Origin: Haliclona indistincta
Taxonomy: Eukaryota > Porifera > Demospongiae > Haplosclerida > Chalinidae
DNA length: 64,000 nucleotides
Assembly: GCA_964017065.1 (NCBI GenBank)
Contig: OZ024787.1
Location: 12,319,764-12,383,763, forward strand
Direction: 5' to 3'
How positions within the stretch are numbered: the first letter of the stretch is position 1; every line of letters starts with the position of its first letter. The notes beneath the pieces are model-generated. The model ran no database searches. It had not been told where the DNA came from and saw nothing but the letters and a program-made list of their open reading frames with translations. Positions 32,139 through 43,515 of this stretch are shown one piece after another. Both the position numbers and the translations under genes were made by a program.

Positions 32139-33007
32139 TTCATTGATTAGGTTGATCAATTGAGATACACAGTCGACAAACAAGGAAGAAGAGCTTTGGA
32201 ATATTTAGCACATAAAAGGGTAATTACACTCTATAGTGCTTTTATTTACTACTTTAAAGGGTGAGATAATTATGCATGGTAGCTACAGTGTAGTAAATAA
32301 AAGTGAGAAGTAGTGATGTGAATTTGTGTGTACATAAATGATCTTAACTATACATTTCCAGCATGGGTCGAATGCTACCAGTGATCATAATTATGTCGAA
32401 CGTAACTATACAGGAACAAAAGGTTGACACTAAAGTCCAATGTAATCAGTATTGCTTATCCGATTTATTCGGTCTATCGAGAAAGGTAAGTATTAATGCA
32501 TAGGCATGAATGTGCAAGCATTATAATAAGTTGTCTTATAAAATGGTTTATGAACACTGAAGAATGAACAGCACATTGTTTCTATTGTAGATTGTCTTGT
32601 TATAACTGTCACGGTATTGCTGGGAGTAGTGTCTATAGTATAACTACTGCATTTTTACATAGGATGCATGGTGTACTACTTGAAGCAAAGTTATCACTGT
32701 TGATAGACGATCAATAGCATGCTGACACCGATGTTCCATTCATAATTCCTATCATCAAAAAGTGGTGAACGTACGTAACTGCAGGCTTCTTGATCTGCAA
32801 CACTCACTTCTCAATGGCATTGATAATAATTTTTATCTTTGGTGGCATAGAAAGTCAACCAAAGCTAGAAGAGTGCTGTCTTAAACATTGCGCTGCTTGC
32901 AGGAGCTTCCTAATTTCAGCTTGGGACGGGATTGGATGATCCTGTCCCGGCGGGACGTCCCGCGCATGTCCCGTCCCGTCCCGGGTTTTAGGCACCACCC
33001 TACGTAA

Positions 33008-33865
33008 TAGCTATGGCTCGCGTTTCAGTGCATCCGCTCGCCCGACATTTAGGCGTACCATAGATATGGGCGTACACTTCATTGTCAGGAAATCCAATGG
33101 TATGTGGGATGTGCTCTGAAATATGGTGCTATAAAGGTACAACTTGAGATAGGCCAATCACTTCTCAAAGCAATGTGTGTAAACCTTATTTAGCAACAAG
33201 TTTTGTCAGCCTACAATACTGAAGCATCTCATCGCAATTTTCTGTCTCAGCTCCTCAAAGCTATACTAAAATGGTACGAACTACGTATGTTAATAGCGCT
33301 TTTATCTTTTAAATAGACAACTGATCGTGATGTGATATTCCATTACAAAATATTTCATTTATTCACTGGAATCACTGGCTGATCATTGTCATGAAGTGTA
33401 GTATGACTCAATGCACATTAAGATGTGTCACGTGTAGTTTACTCCACGGCCTAGAATATTAATATGATAATAATTATGGCATTCGTGAATTGCACAGACA
33501 CACACACACACACACACACAATGACACGCATGTGTGAAGCAACTCAACTCAAGCGGAATTATTGAACAAGGAGAACCACTCACAATGATATTATTTTGTT
33601 GCATTAATCTTGTTTGTTTAATTATGCAAGTACCTGTACCAACTTGCTGAGATGCAGACATGCAGCAAAATCATTGTGAAAGGGGCGGCTTAACTCACAC
33701 CTTTGTTTTGAGTTAATTCAACTTTGATAGTAATTGAAACCACTTTTTAAGTTCAAATGCTTTTGTAATTAAATGCACAGATTACTATAATTCAGTTTTA
33801 AATGACTATTAATTTTATAGGTACAATGAATTTTGCTACAACACATTGTAGATCATCTAATACAG
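33008..33865. other. Spacer between the transposon shell and receptor E
   Basis: This is presumably the displaced upstream region of receptor D, followed by the E 3' flank. It contains a short (CA)n microsatellite near 33497-33521. No gene is seen. Confidence 0.45.
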
Positions 33866-35780
33866 CTAGATATAATATAAGTCTGAATCATCTTGCACCT
33901 TCTTGGGTACTACTGCATCGAGGTCTTCATACATTGGTTCATTGGAGCTGTATCAGAATAGAAATATGACAGTACAAGTGTCTACTGTCTGCTTACTCAT
34001 CTGTCTTCATATTTGATGTGGTATCATAGCATTCATTCTGCTGCATATTCATTGCAGGACCGGTCCCAATGACAATGTGTCCGCTACGCACAATTAAAAT
34101 TCAAATCATGGATTCATAGTAACAGAACAGTGACTTACTGCTGATGGTCATCCTTGTTAAAGGAGGGTTGTCAGATAAGAATTGCGCTTTGCAGCTGATT
34201 CTTTACTAACTATTGCAGCTTTGCTCACAGAATGCTGTGAATTCTTTCTGTTTCTTCTCTTCCAAATACAGATACCGATCACTACTGCGAAGATTGTCAA
34301 AGCAACGATTAGTATTGCACCAGCGATCAGAGCAACTGATATATAGAGGATGGTGTTATCCAGCTGCATAGCTGGTGGAATGCTTGGAGAGTTAGAAGGC
34401 CTTATGGATGTACTGCTTGCGTCCAACTGCTGGCTTGATGCCTCTTCCACATCTGTTGGGCTACCAGTCTCCTGTTTTGCAGTTGATGGGTGTACTTCGT
34501 CATCTATTCCTTGTGAGGTTGCTATAAAAAAGAACAGTACAGCTAGTGTAATGTGCAAATGTGTGAATTGCTTGCCTGCAACCTCCACTGTCACTAGAGG
34601 GTAGTCATACTCAGCGGCTAGTGGTGGATCCATGAGACTGTTAAGAGGAGTATTAACTAGATTACTATCTCTCCTATTTACTGGACCAGTGTTCTCCTGG
34701 TAATAAGGTACAACAATGCTACCAACATCCTGGTAAACGCCCAGGAAATCTCCCTCTTGGAATTCCAGTGGTGTAGAAAGAGTGTATTCATACACATTAG
34801 GATCACTGGTTGGAGACTGTGCTGTCAGCTGAGTAGAGCCCACTTTGGTATACATTTGTCCACTCCTCCTCCATATCTGAAGCTCTGATGGACCCGTAGA
34901 GCCACCTGCTGCCCTAGCTCCCACTATCCACTTGGTGATGGAGCCACTACCGGTGAATCTGATGTCCGGAAACACCCTCTGTTGTTTGTTCCTTGTGACG
35001 ACTCTATTAATATTTACCTCCCGTGTCTCCTGTCTTAGTTGTTCAGGGGTGAGGAATCCAGCACCAGTGCATTCAGGAGGTTCTAAATTGGAAATGAATT
35101 CTTTAAAATCATCATTATAATCGTTTATATTTACCGGTTTTCACAGTCATGAGCACGCGTTGATTAAATATATCCGGTACGTCCATGGCAGCAAAAAATA
35201 ATTGCCCATTTGAACCATTGTAAAACTCAGCGTAAGGTGCACTTGGGTCATTATCAAAGTACATTCGAACAATACTTTCATTGCTAGGTGGTTGGAACAC
35301 TCCCACCAGATCTCCATTTTGGAACGATACGGGTGTGGTCAGGTTATACTGGAGCACTCCATCAGGACTGAAGTCTCCCAAACTCGGTGCAATATCTACC
35401 ATTGTTATTCTTACTATCCCAATACCATCTATTCTCCAAACACTTAATTGAGGATAGTCATCTCGACCACCTCCTGCTGTCCTTATATCCACTCCAACCA
35501 TGACACCAGTAATGCTCCCACTACAGGTGAAGTTCTGTCCGGGCCATACTCTCAGCCCGTGATAAACAAAGTTGTCTGAGACTTCATTGTCGTTAGTAAT
35601 CTTCTCAGCTCTCTCCTTGAGTAGATCCAGGTGCATGAACCCGCTCGTGCAACCAGACACAGCTATAGCCCATAGAGAACACCATCACACATACGTAAAG
35701 GGCGAGGCTCGCTTGGCCTTACCTCTGCAGCAAAGAAGCACACACAGCAGCAACAGCACAGTTGCTCTTTGTAGTAGCAT
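33866..35780 (-). CDS. Receptor E: kinase-less receptor with frameshifted tail
   Basis: The exons are 35780-35723 (signal peptide MLLQRATVLLLLLCVLL), 35662-35135 and 35082-34576 (two ectodomain modules), 34521-34139 (stalk, membrane helix ALIAGAILIVALTIF, then KRRNRKN), and homologues of the two F tail exons (about 34100-34005 and 33950-33866). Compared with F, exon 4 has one extra C in a CCC run (plus strand GGAGGG versus GGAGG), giving a stop at 34157-34159 and cutting off the tail that carries NECYDTT and MYEDLDAV. So E is either truncated or affected by a sequencing error. The intron 34522-34575 has a GC donor. The function is receptor-like; its ligand is unknown. Confidence 0.78.
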
Positions 35781-38060
35781 GCTCAAGTTTTACAATCTTT
35801 CGGCGTCTGTTGCTACTTTGAACGCAACCCCCGTCAGCCAGAATACCACCCGATAGAGTTACGAGGCAATCGGGTCTTGCACAAGCATGATTATTACGTC
35901 AATGAATTTCATTATTGAAGTTTGTGAAGTGAATAATTCAGTTCTAAATGACTATTAATTTTACAGGTACAATGTCTGCAAACAGCAATAATGCTAGATA
36001 TATAAGTCTGAATCATCTTGAACCTTCTTGGGTACTACTGCATCAAGATCTTCATACATTGGTTCATTGGAGCTGTATCAGAATAGAAATATGACAGTAC
36101 AAGTGTCTATTGTCTGCTTACTCATCTGTCTTCATATTTGATGTGGTATCATAGCATTCATTCTGCTGCATATTCATTGCAGGACCGGTCCCAATGACAA
36201 TGTGTCCGCTACGTACAGTTAACAAAATTCAAATCATGGATTCATAGTAACAGAACAGTGTGCTTACTGCTGATGGTCATCTTTGTTAAAGGAGGTTGTC
36301 AGATAAGAATTGCGCTTTGCAGCTGATTCTTTACTAACCATTCCAGCTGTGCTCACAGAATGCTGTGAGTTCTTTTTGCTTCTTCTCTTCCAAATACAGA
36401 TACCAATCACTACTGCGAAGATTGTCAAAGCAACGATTAGTATTGCACCAGCGATCAAAGCAACTGATATATAGAGGATGGTATTATCCAGCTGTATAAC
36501 TGGTGGAATGCTTGGAGAGTTAGAAGGCCTTATGGATGTACTGCTACCAGTCTCCTGTTTTGCAGTTGATGGGTGTACTTCGTCATCTAGTACTTGTGAG
36601 GTTGACAAACTAGCTGGATTAGGTGTTAAACCGGTTGCTATAAAAAAGAACAGAACAGTGTTATTTTGCAAATTTGTGAATTGCTTGCCTGCAACCTCCA
36701 CTGTCACTAGTGGGTAGTCATACTCAGCGGCTAGTGGTGGATCCATGAGACTGTTAAGAGGATTACTAACTAGATTACTATGTCTCCTATTTACTGGACC
36801 AGTGTTCTCCTGGTAATAAGGTACGACGATGCTACCAACATCCTGGTACAAGCCCAGGAAATCTCCCTCTTGGAATTCCAATGGTGGTGAAGGAATATAC
36901 TCATACACATTGGGATCACTAGTTGGAGACTGTGTTGTCAGCTGTGTAGAGCCCACTTTGGTATACATTTGTCCACTCCTCCTCCAAATCTGTAGCTCTG
37001 ATGGACCTGCAGAGCCACCTGCTGCCCTAGCTCCCACTATCCACTTGGTGATGGAGCCACTACCGGTGAATCTGATATCAGGAAACACCCTCTGTTGTTT
37101 GTTCCTTGTGACGACTCTATTAATATTCACCTCACGAGTCTCCTGTCTTAGTTGTTCAAGAGTGAGGAAGCCAGCACCAGTGCATTCAGGAGGTTCTAAA
37201 TTGGAAAGAATTCTTTAAAATCATCATTATAATCATTTATATTTACCGGTTTTCACAGTCATGAGCACACGTTGATTAAAAATATCTGGATCAGTAAAAA
37301 ATACAATAGGGGTGCCAAAAAAGCTTCCTCCGTTTGTAGCGTTGGTAAACTCAGCATACGGTGCACTTGGGTCATTGTCAAAGTACATTCGAACAACACT
37401 TTCATTGCTAGGTGTTTGGTACACTCCCAGCACATCTCCACTTATGAACGGTATGGGTGTGGTCAGGTTATACTGGAGCCATAGATATTAGAGGGGGAGG
37501 GGATTGGAAACGCCTAAATGCAATAATACAACGTGACGTCACTTCCGCGTCGTATCCGTGCCTCGCTTTCAGACCGAGACAGCCCGTGCGACTTCACTGC
37601 AAAAAAGCCGTCTATAGTAGCGCTAACAGCAAAAGGGGCATGTTTCTTGTCACAAAGTTGTTCCAACTATATCGTTCATCAAATTGACTGGAAATAAAGT
37701 GGACCAACTCTCGTTTAAATCTGTGAGTTACAATTGAATGTTTACAAAAGAATAAAAAAGTTGTTATTACATTTTCACAACAAGCCTGTGCCTTCAGATT
37801 GAATTTTTGATATTCATATTGACTTAGAGAGTGCTGGAGCATGGCATAGCAATATAATTTTCAAAATATTTTGCTATGTGATTGGGCTAATGAGCAAAAC
37901 GTGCGTTTTCAGTGGTTCTTTTACTTAAATTTTCACTAAAGCAACACTAATGTAGAACGCTATTCATAACAACCTAAACATAGTTCAAAGGATAGAGAAA
38001 AGCACTGGGTAGTTTATATACTGCTATCTTTGCTGTTTTAATCAAAATGCGCTGTAGAGG

Positions 38061-41034
38061 ATGGGTCGGATTTCAATCCCTAAGAAAAGGACGTGCTATC
38101 GTCAGAGGAGGTCTACCCCAGGAAGGCCTAGTAAACAAAGAAAGGTGCACAAAATTAAATAAAAAGTGTTACAATTATTATAATACACATCAATATGCAG
38201 CTTGTTCATGCATGCGAGGCTACTTCTGAGACTACTTTGCCTGGCTTGCGTGCTGATGATGATCATTCTGATACCGAGATCTCAGCCGTGTCTGAATTGC
38301 ATGCCAACATGATTTTGCCCGACAAGACCTGGGTAGACCAGTCAACAGATGATGCAATCAAGATCTGCAAAATACACTACCTATCTCAATCTTCTGACTC
38401 CATTCCTTGCATCACACATTCACTGATAATCGATTCTAACCTCTGCTGGAATGCTCGAATTCACGATCAATTACTATCTTCTCAAAGCTGTACCCCTCTC
38501 AAGCAATTTCCATCTAAAATCTCATCTTCAATCTATTTAAACAGACTAATCAGCACACTGCATACCATCAGCATTTGTGTTGGCAATCCAGACTTTGTAT
38601 CTGTAATTAGACAAACCATCACCAGCAAACAGAGTTCCGCCTATATTGACACCCTATCAACAGTAACTGACAGCAAAGGCGAGATCTATACAGAGACAGT
38701 AAGAACACCATCTTGCGAAATGCTTGTAAGTAAAGAAGGAGTAAGATGCAGTGCTTGCCGCAAGTATCGTGGAACACTCAGATCGCTTCGCAGTAGACTA
38801 GAAAAACGACTTGCAACCACCCCAACAAAGAGAACTGATCCTTCTAGTCATGTCAACTTTCGCTATCTAAATACTCCTGAGAAGTCCACAAGAATTGTAA
38901 ACCGCTCTGCTCAGGTGCGATCAGCGAAATCACAAGTAAAGAGGTTGCAAGAAAAACTGCAAGCCATCACTGCTAAAGATGGAATTGTGCTGGAAAATCA
39001 TGATCTGCATGATGATTTTACTGCTTTGTTTGAGGAGCAGACAAGCAGTGTGCTGAGCAAGCATCAACCAGGCTCATTCCAAAGACTCTTCTGGGAGCAA
39101 CAAGTAGAGGCTCTTAAGACACCTGATAAGCGACAGATCAGGTGGCATCCCATGATAATCAAATGGTGTTTGAGTATCAAGCTTTTGTCATCTGCTTCAT
39201 ATAGCTCAATTAGATCATCAGGTGTAGTCACTCTGCCTTCTGAGCGTACTCTTCGAGACTACACACATGTCGTGAAGGCTCAATCTGGTTTCAGTGATGA
39301 TGTTGACGAGCAGCTTAAGAGAGAGGCAAAGATAGAAAGCTCTCCCGAGTACCAGCGACATGTTTGTTTGGTTTTTGACGAAGTCAAAATAAAGGAAGAT
39401 CTTGTGTACAATAAGTACACTGGTGAGCTGATAGGCTTCACAAATCTTGGTGAAGTAAATGAATGCCTCGATAGGTTTGAACAGGCTTGCTTGGGTACAT
39501 CAGAACAGCCACATTTGGCAACCCACATGCTTGTTTTCATGGTTTGCGGACTTGTGTCTGATCTTGAATTCCCGTATGCTCAGTTTCCAAGTGCCTCTAT
39601 CTCAGGATATCATTTGTACTCACTTGTATGGAGCTGCATTCGTCATCTTGAAGCCATCAACTTGAAAGTCCTTGCTGCCACTTGTGATGGAGCCTCTCCA
39701 AATCGTAAATTTTTCAGCATGCATGGTCAACCAAATGAGATTGTCTACAAAACACCCAACGTCTACAGTGCAGAAAAGCGTCCTCTTTTCTTCTTTTCAG
39801 ATGTTCCTCATCTAATTAAAACCGTTCGCAATTGCTGGTCTAATTCATTTGCACACAGCCGCTCACGTACACTCTGGGTAAGACACCTCACATGCATGCA
39901 ACAATACACAGTCATGCATGCAACAACAATAATTAATATTAATAGTATTAACTATGTATGCATGTAATAATTTCATGCAGTGCAATAACTTAAGTGTCAA
40001 ATTATTCAATAGATAAATAATCAATTCATCAGCTGGCAACATCTTGTTGACCTGTACCATACACATAATGGCAACAAAACTCTCACCAGTGGGCTCTCCA
40101 TATTGCCGAAACTAAAGTGGGAGCATGTAAATCTAACCAGTTACTCAAAAATGCGAGTTGACTTGGCAGCACAGGTATATTAGTATTATTGATTGTTATT
40201 GTGCACATGTGCAGCTATTACAACTGGTAATACTAATTATTATTAATTTTTTTTAAATATACATCCAGGTATTGAGCAACTCTGTAGCTGAGGCATTAGA
40301 ACTAGAGAATCACCCTGGAACCAAAGAGACGAGGCGGTTTGTGCGCACATTCAACAGGTTTTTCGACATGCTAAATGTTCGAAGTTTAAAGGAAGGAGTT
40401 TTTAAGAGGCAACCGGATAAATTACCCTATAGATCAGTTGATGACGGCAGATTGAAGGTATAATTATCAAACCATTCCATGCATAATAATTATGTAGGTG
40501 ATAATTTTATTATTATTTCTTGTTAAAGTGGCTCCAAAATGATTTTCTTTCATACTTGGATGAGTGGGACAAGTGTGTGCATGATCGAAAAGACCTAAGT
40601 GCTGATGAGAAGGCCAGGTGTCGTATAAGCCAGGAAACTCTGCTAGGCCTTAGAATCACAGGTGATCAATAAATTTACTTCGGGTAAATGCATGGTCATG
40701 ACTGTTCTTTAATTTTCTACCTGCAGTGAAATCATTTGTTGAGTTAACCAAGTATCTCCTAAAGCAAGATGGCGTCAAATATTTTCTTAGTGAGAAGCTA
40801 TGCCAGGATCCCCTAGAAAGTTTTTTTGGCAAACAGAGGATGAGAGGCGGCTATTCTGACAATCCAACTGTTAGCAGTTTTCAGTATGGCACCTCATCCT
40901 TGCGAGTGCAAGGCTCTGTTGCTGTTAGAGCTGTGAGAGGAAATTGCAAGCGTGGGCGTAACAGAAAAGAGATTACTGTTGATGAGACACCTCTCCCTAA
41001 AAGGCCACGAAGAAAACCCTCAACAAAAAAGTGA
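38061..41034 (+). CDS. P-element-type transposase, six exons
   Basis: The exons 38061-38144, 38201-39877, 40013-40174, 40269-40457, 40529-40661 and 40727-41034 sum to 2553 bp, or 850 residues, with matching phases. Exon 1 is basic, with TPGRPSKQRK (AT-hook-like). The middle shows a coiled helix region and IRWHPMIIKWCLSI...LPSERTLRDY, typical of P/THAP9 transposases. Candidate catalytic acids are in LVFDEVKI, AATCDGASPN, DVPHLIKTVRN and the C-terminal QDPLESFFG...GGYSDNP. No THAP zinc finger is visible at the N terminus, unlike THAP9 and Drosophila P. It cuts and pastes the element. No stop or frameshift is seen, so it may be active. Confidence 0.88.
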
Positions 41035-41160
41035 TACTATTCCTTATAGTAATGATGTATAGCAGCAATCTTAAATTGGTTCACAATAATAAATTATAAT
41101 ACAGGTGCAATGATTATAGTCATGACTATTATAATAAATAGTATTACTAACAATAAAATT

Positions 41161-42267
41161 TCAATCTTCTCTGTCTTCAGTACATACACTATCATCAAAA
41201 CTCTTGCTATCATACTTCCTCTTCAAGCCCTTGCGTAGACCAGTACTTTTTTTAGTGTTCTTTTTACAACAACGTTTATAATACTCGACATAAGCCCCAG
41301 CAGTGGAAAATCCACGGATAGTGAGCCAGAGTTCAATGATCTTGACAAGTAGTGCTTTAGAAGTCTCATCTTCAAGGGATACTGCACAAACGCACCAGTG
41401 AGATAGCACTTTGTCGTCACTAGATATCGAGGAGATGACAGAATCTTTATCAATTCGTCTGGCCCGGAGCATAAAGCTTAGTTCTTTTCTCATCTTTTTC
41501 TCCATCTCAAAGAACAGCAAATATACTTCATCCTTGATTAAAAAAAGACCACCACGATTAATAGCTTTTGTCCATTTTCGGGTATAGGAAATAAAACTAT
41601 CATAGCTTTCATCATCATCATCATTAGATGCCCTCATAGCATGAAGACAGGAAAGTACAGCCTGTTGTTCGGATGAAGACCAACTGTGCTGTTGGCCCGA
41701 GGACTGGAGTTTTGCTATGAGAGAACGAGGAACATAGCCTGCTGCATATCTCAGGGCATTCTCTTCATTGGCTGAAATCGGCTCTTCAGGTGTTTCACTC
41801 GTCACTACAGTAAATGTTGATGTGATCACTTTATCAAATAGTTTCTCGAAGACATACTGCATAAGCAGTGGATCATCGTCTAGTCCGGCGTGACCAGTGG
41901 CGGCTGCACTGCGAGTCACAAACTTCTTCCACACGTCCTTAAGTCTTGCTTGTCTCATTGCATGAAATTCTCGCCACAACATTTCTTTTGTTTTAGAAAG
42001 AGACTTGCAGGACAGAGTGCTTTTGACCACCAGTTGAGTGAGCTCTTGCTGCAATGCTGAGTCCAATTCAGTGATAGCAATCGTAGTACTGGATAGAATA
42101 ATTTGGGCTAATTCTCGAGCGGCAGTGGTGCGCTGTGACTGCACAGAAGACAGCTCTTTGCCGTCCGCTACTGACTGCAAACAAGTTCCCACGAAGCTAG
42201 CGTCAGCAGCGGTCTTAGTAGCGTCACTAGTACTCGTAGTAGCAGTCATAGCGTCTTTTAGTGTCAT
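41161..42267 (-). CDS. Second gene of the P-type transposon, unknown function
   Basis: An intronless frame of 368 residues converges on the transposase; the two stops are about 125 bp apart. Its start lies about 90 bp inside the right end of the element. The N terminus is Thr/Ala/Ser-rich. The middle contains ENALRYAAGYVPRSLIAKL, reminiscent of the A-Y-I-A-G-Y motif found near the C terminus of P transposases. The C terminus is Lys-rich (KKNTKKSTGLRKGLKRKYD), possibly a nuclear signal. It may be an accessory or regulatory protein, but no family is recognised. Confidence 0.7.
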   Translation of the reverse strand: MTLKDAMTATTSTSDATKTAADASFVGTCLQSVADGKELSSVQSQRTTAARELAQIILSSTTIAITELDSALQQELTQLVVKSTLSCKSLSKTKEMLWREFHAMRQARLKDVWKKFVTRSAAATGHAGLDDDPLLMQYVFEKLFDKVITSTFTVVTSETPEEPISANEENALRYAAGYVPRSLIAKLQSSGQQHSWSSSEQQAVLSCLHAMRASNDDDDESYDSFISYTRKWTKAINRGGLFLIKDEVYLLFFEMEKKMRKELSFMLRARRIDKDSVISSISSDDKVLSHWCVCAVSLEDETSKALLVKIIELWLTIRGFSTAGAYVEYYKRCCKKNTKKSTGLRKGLKRKYDSKSFDDSVCTEDRED

Positions 42268-42793
42268 AAATTTACGGACAAATACGGACCAACCGAGGCA
42301 CGGATTAGTCAGCGGATACTACGCGTTTCCAATCCCTCTGGGCTCTAATATCTATGCTGGAGCACTCCATCAGGACTGAAGTCTCCTAAGCTCAGCCTAA
42401 TATCTGCTGCTTGACCTATTAATAGTATCGCAGTATTATCTATTCTCCAAACACCCAGTTGAGGATAGTCGACTAGACCGCCTCCTGCTGCCCTTACATC
42501 CACTGCAACCATCACACCAGTAATGCTCCCACTACAGGTGAAGTTCAGTCCGGGCCATACTCTCAGTCCGTGATAAACAAAGTTGTCTGAGACTTGATTG
42601 TCGTTAGTAATCTTCTCAGCTCTCTCCTTGAGTAGATCCAGCTGCATGAACCCGCTCGTGCAACCAGACACAGCTATAGCCCATAGAGAACACCATCACA
42701 CATGAAGGGCGGGGCTCGTTTAGTCTCACCTTTGCAGCAAAGAAGCGCGCACAGCAGCAACAGCAACGGGACAGTTGCTCTTTGTAGTAGCAT

Positions 42794-43515
42794 GCTCAAG
42801 TTTTACAATAATTATTTCGCCGTCTGTTGCTACTTTGAACGCAACCCCCGTCAGCCAGAATACCACCCAACAGAGTTACTAGGCAATCAGGTCTTGCACA
42901 AGCATGATTACGTCAATGAATTTCATTATTGGTTTGTCAGTAACTCTATTCATCGTATTGTAGTGTTCATTAGCTTTGGCACTTCAATATAATTATCTTT
43001 CAGTATAAATCCAGCTTCGCTACGTTTCTGATTATTTTTACTCCTGGATCGACTTATTATTTGATTTCTGTTCTCTAAACCAGCTGCAGCCCTGCCAGCC
43101 CAGTCTGTGCTATCCTAAATGAATATCATTATAACTTATTACATAGTACGTCATCTTTGACCAATCGGATTGCTCTATTCGAGGGCATTAATGTAGGTTA
43201 TTGACCGCGCGTAGCGTCTTCTATAGCAACAGACCGTTGCGTCTTTGCGAGTTTGAAAAATTCGCGATGTTATTGCGCTCACAGTGATGAACTATGTAAT
43301 AAATCATTTATTGCCCTACACAACTCGGGCATTAACCGACATTAATGACCTCGGGAAAGTCGCTTGCCCTCGTACAGTCTCGGGCTGCGCCCTCGACCGT
43401 TACTCGGGCAACCGACTTTCCCGCGGTCATTAATGTCGGTTAATGCCCTCGCGTGAGGGCAATAACTAATACTAAATGAATATCATTATAATAATTAACA
43501 ACATACACACACCCA
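42794..43515. other. Spacer between receptor F and the dioxygenase gene
   Basis: The F promoter region (shared with E up to about 42940) is followed by an insertion flanked by 20-bp direct repeats. No gene is seen. Confidence 0.5.
43115..43491. repeat. Insertion bounded by 20-bp direct repeats, with internal hairpin
   Basis: CTAAATGAATATCATTATAA occurs at 43115-43134 and again at 43472-43491. Between them is a GC-richer block with a strong inverted repeat (about 43328-43372 against about 43419-43463; arms GGGCATTAACCGACATTAAT and its complement). The structure resembles a MITE with an unusually long target duplication, or a recombination product. Confidence 0.55.

Larger units (their letters stand above)
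16874..32999. mobile_element. Long-TIR DNA transposon shell split by a Helentron nest
   Basis: The ends GGTGGTGCCTAAAACC and its complement are flanked by a perfect 8-bp direct repeat CTACGTAA (16866-16873 and 33000-33007). About 600 bp at each end (16874 to about 17480 and about 32435-32999) are inverted copies. They include a GC-rich block of CGGGACGGGACG motifs and a shared stretch near CACATTCATGCCTATGCA. The unique interior left is about 32140-32435. No transposase of its own is visible, so it was probably non-autonomous (about 1.5 kb) before the rolling-circle elements entered at about 17495. The 8-bp duplication suggests hAT, Merlin or Mutator type, which I cannot decide. Confidence 0.82.
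37480..42356. mobile_element. P-superfamily DNA transposon
   Basis: The 4877-bp element has CATAGATATTAGAG termini and further matching GGGATTGGAAACGC about 20 bp in. A subterminal ATCCGTGCCTCG also recurs at both ends. It is flanked by a 7-bp direct repeat CTGGAGC (37473-37479, 42357-42363) that is single in receptor E. CA...TG termini and a P-type transposase place it in the P superfamily (usually 8-bp duplications). It holds two convergent genes. Confidence 0.88.
35994..42793 (-). pseudogene. Receptor F: kinase-less receptor interrupted by a P-type transposon
   Basis: The exons are 42793-42730 (signal peptide), 42673-42364 continued after the transposon by 37479-37247 (module 1), 37195-36689 (module 2), 36637-36268 (stalk and membrane helix), 36208-36122 and 36072-35994 (tail). 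Leaving out the inserted element and one copy of its target duplication, lengths sum to 1650 bp with consistent phases. The gene was therefore intact until the insertion. The tail has NECYDTT, PMYEDLDAV and ends DLYI. The insertion lies in the first module at 37480, so no normal protein is expected unless the element is removed. Promoter sequences of E and F are near-identical. Confidence 0.8.

Noticed and set aside
16874..32999. The whole 16 kb as one autonomous giant TIR transposon using Rep/helicase
   Set aside because: Rolling-circle copies inside have their own termini and the unique shell sequence resumes at about 32140, so nesting is the simpler reading.
33428..33661. Minus-strand ORF with a Val-Cys run
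   Set aside because: The run is the (CA)n microsatellite; no domain or splice context.
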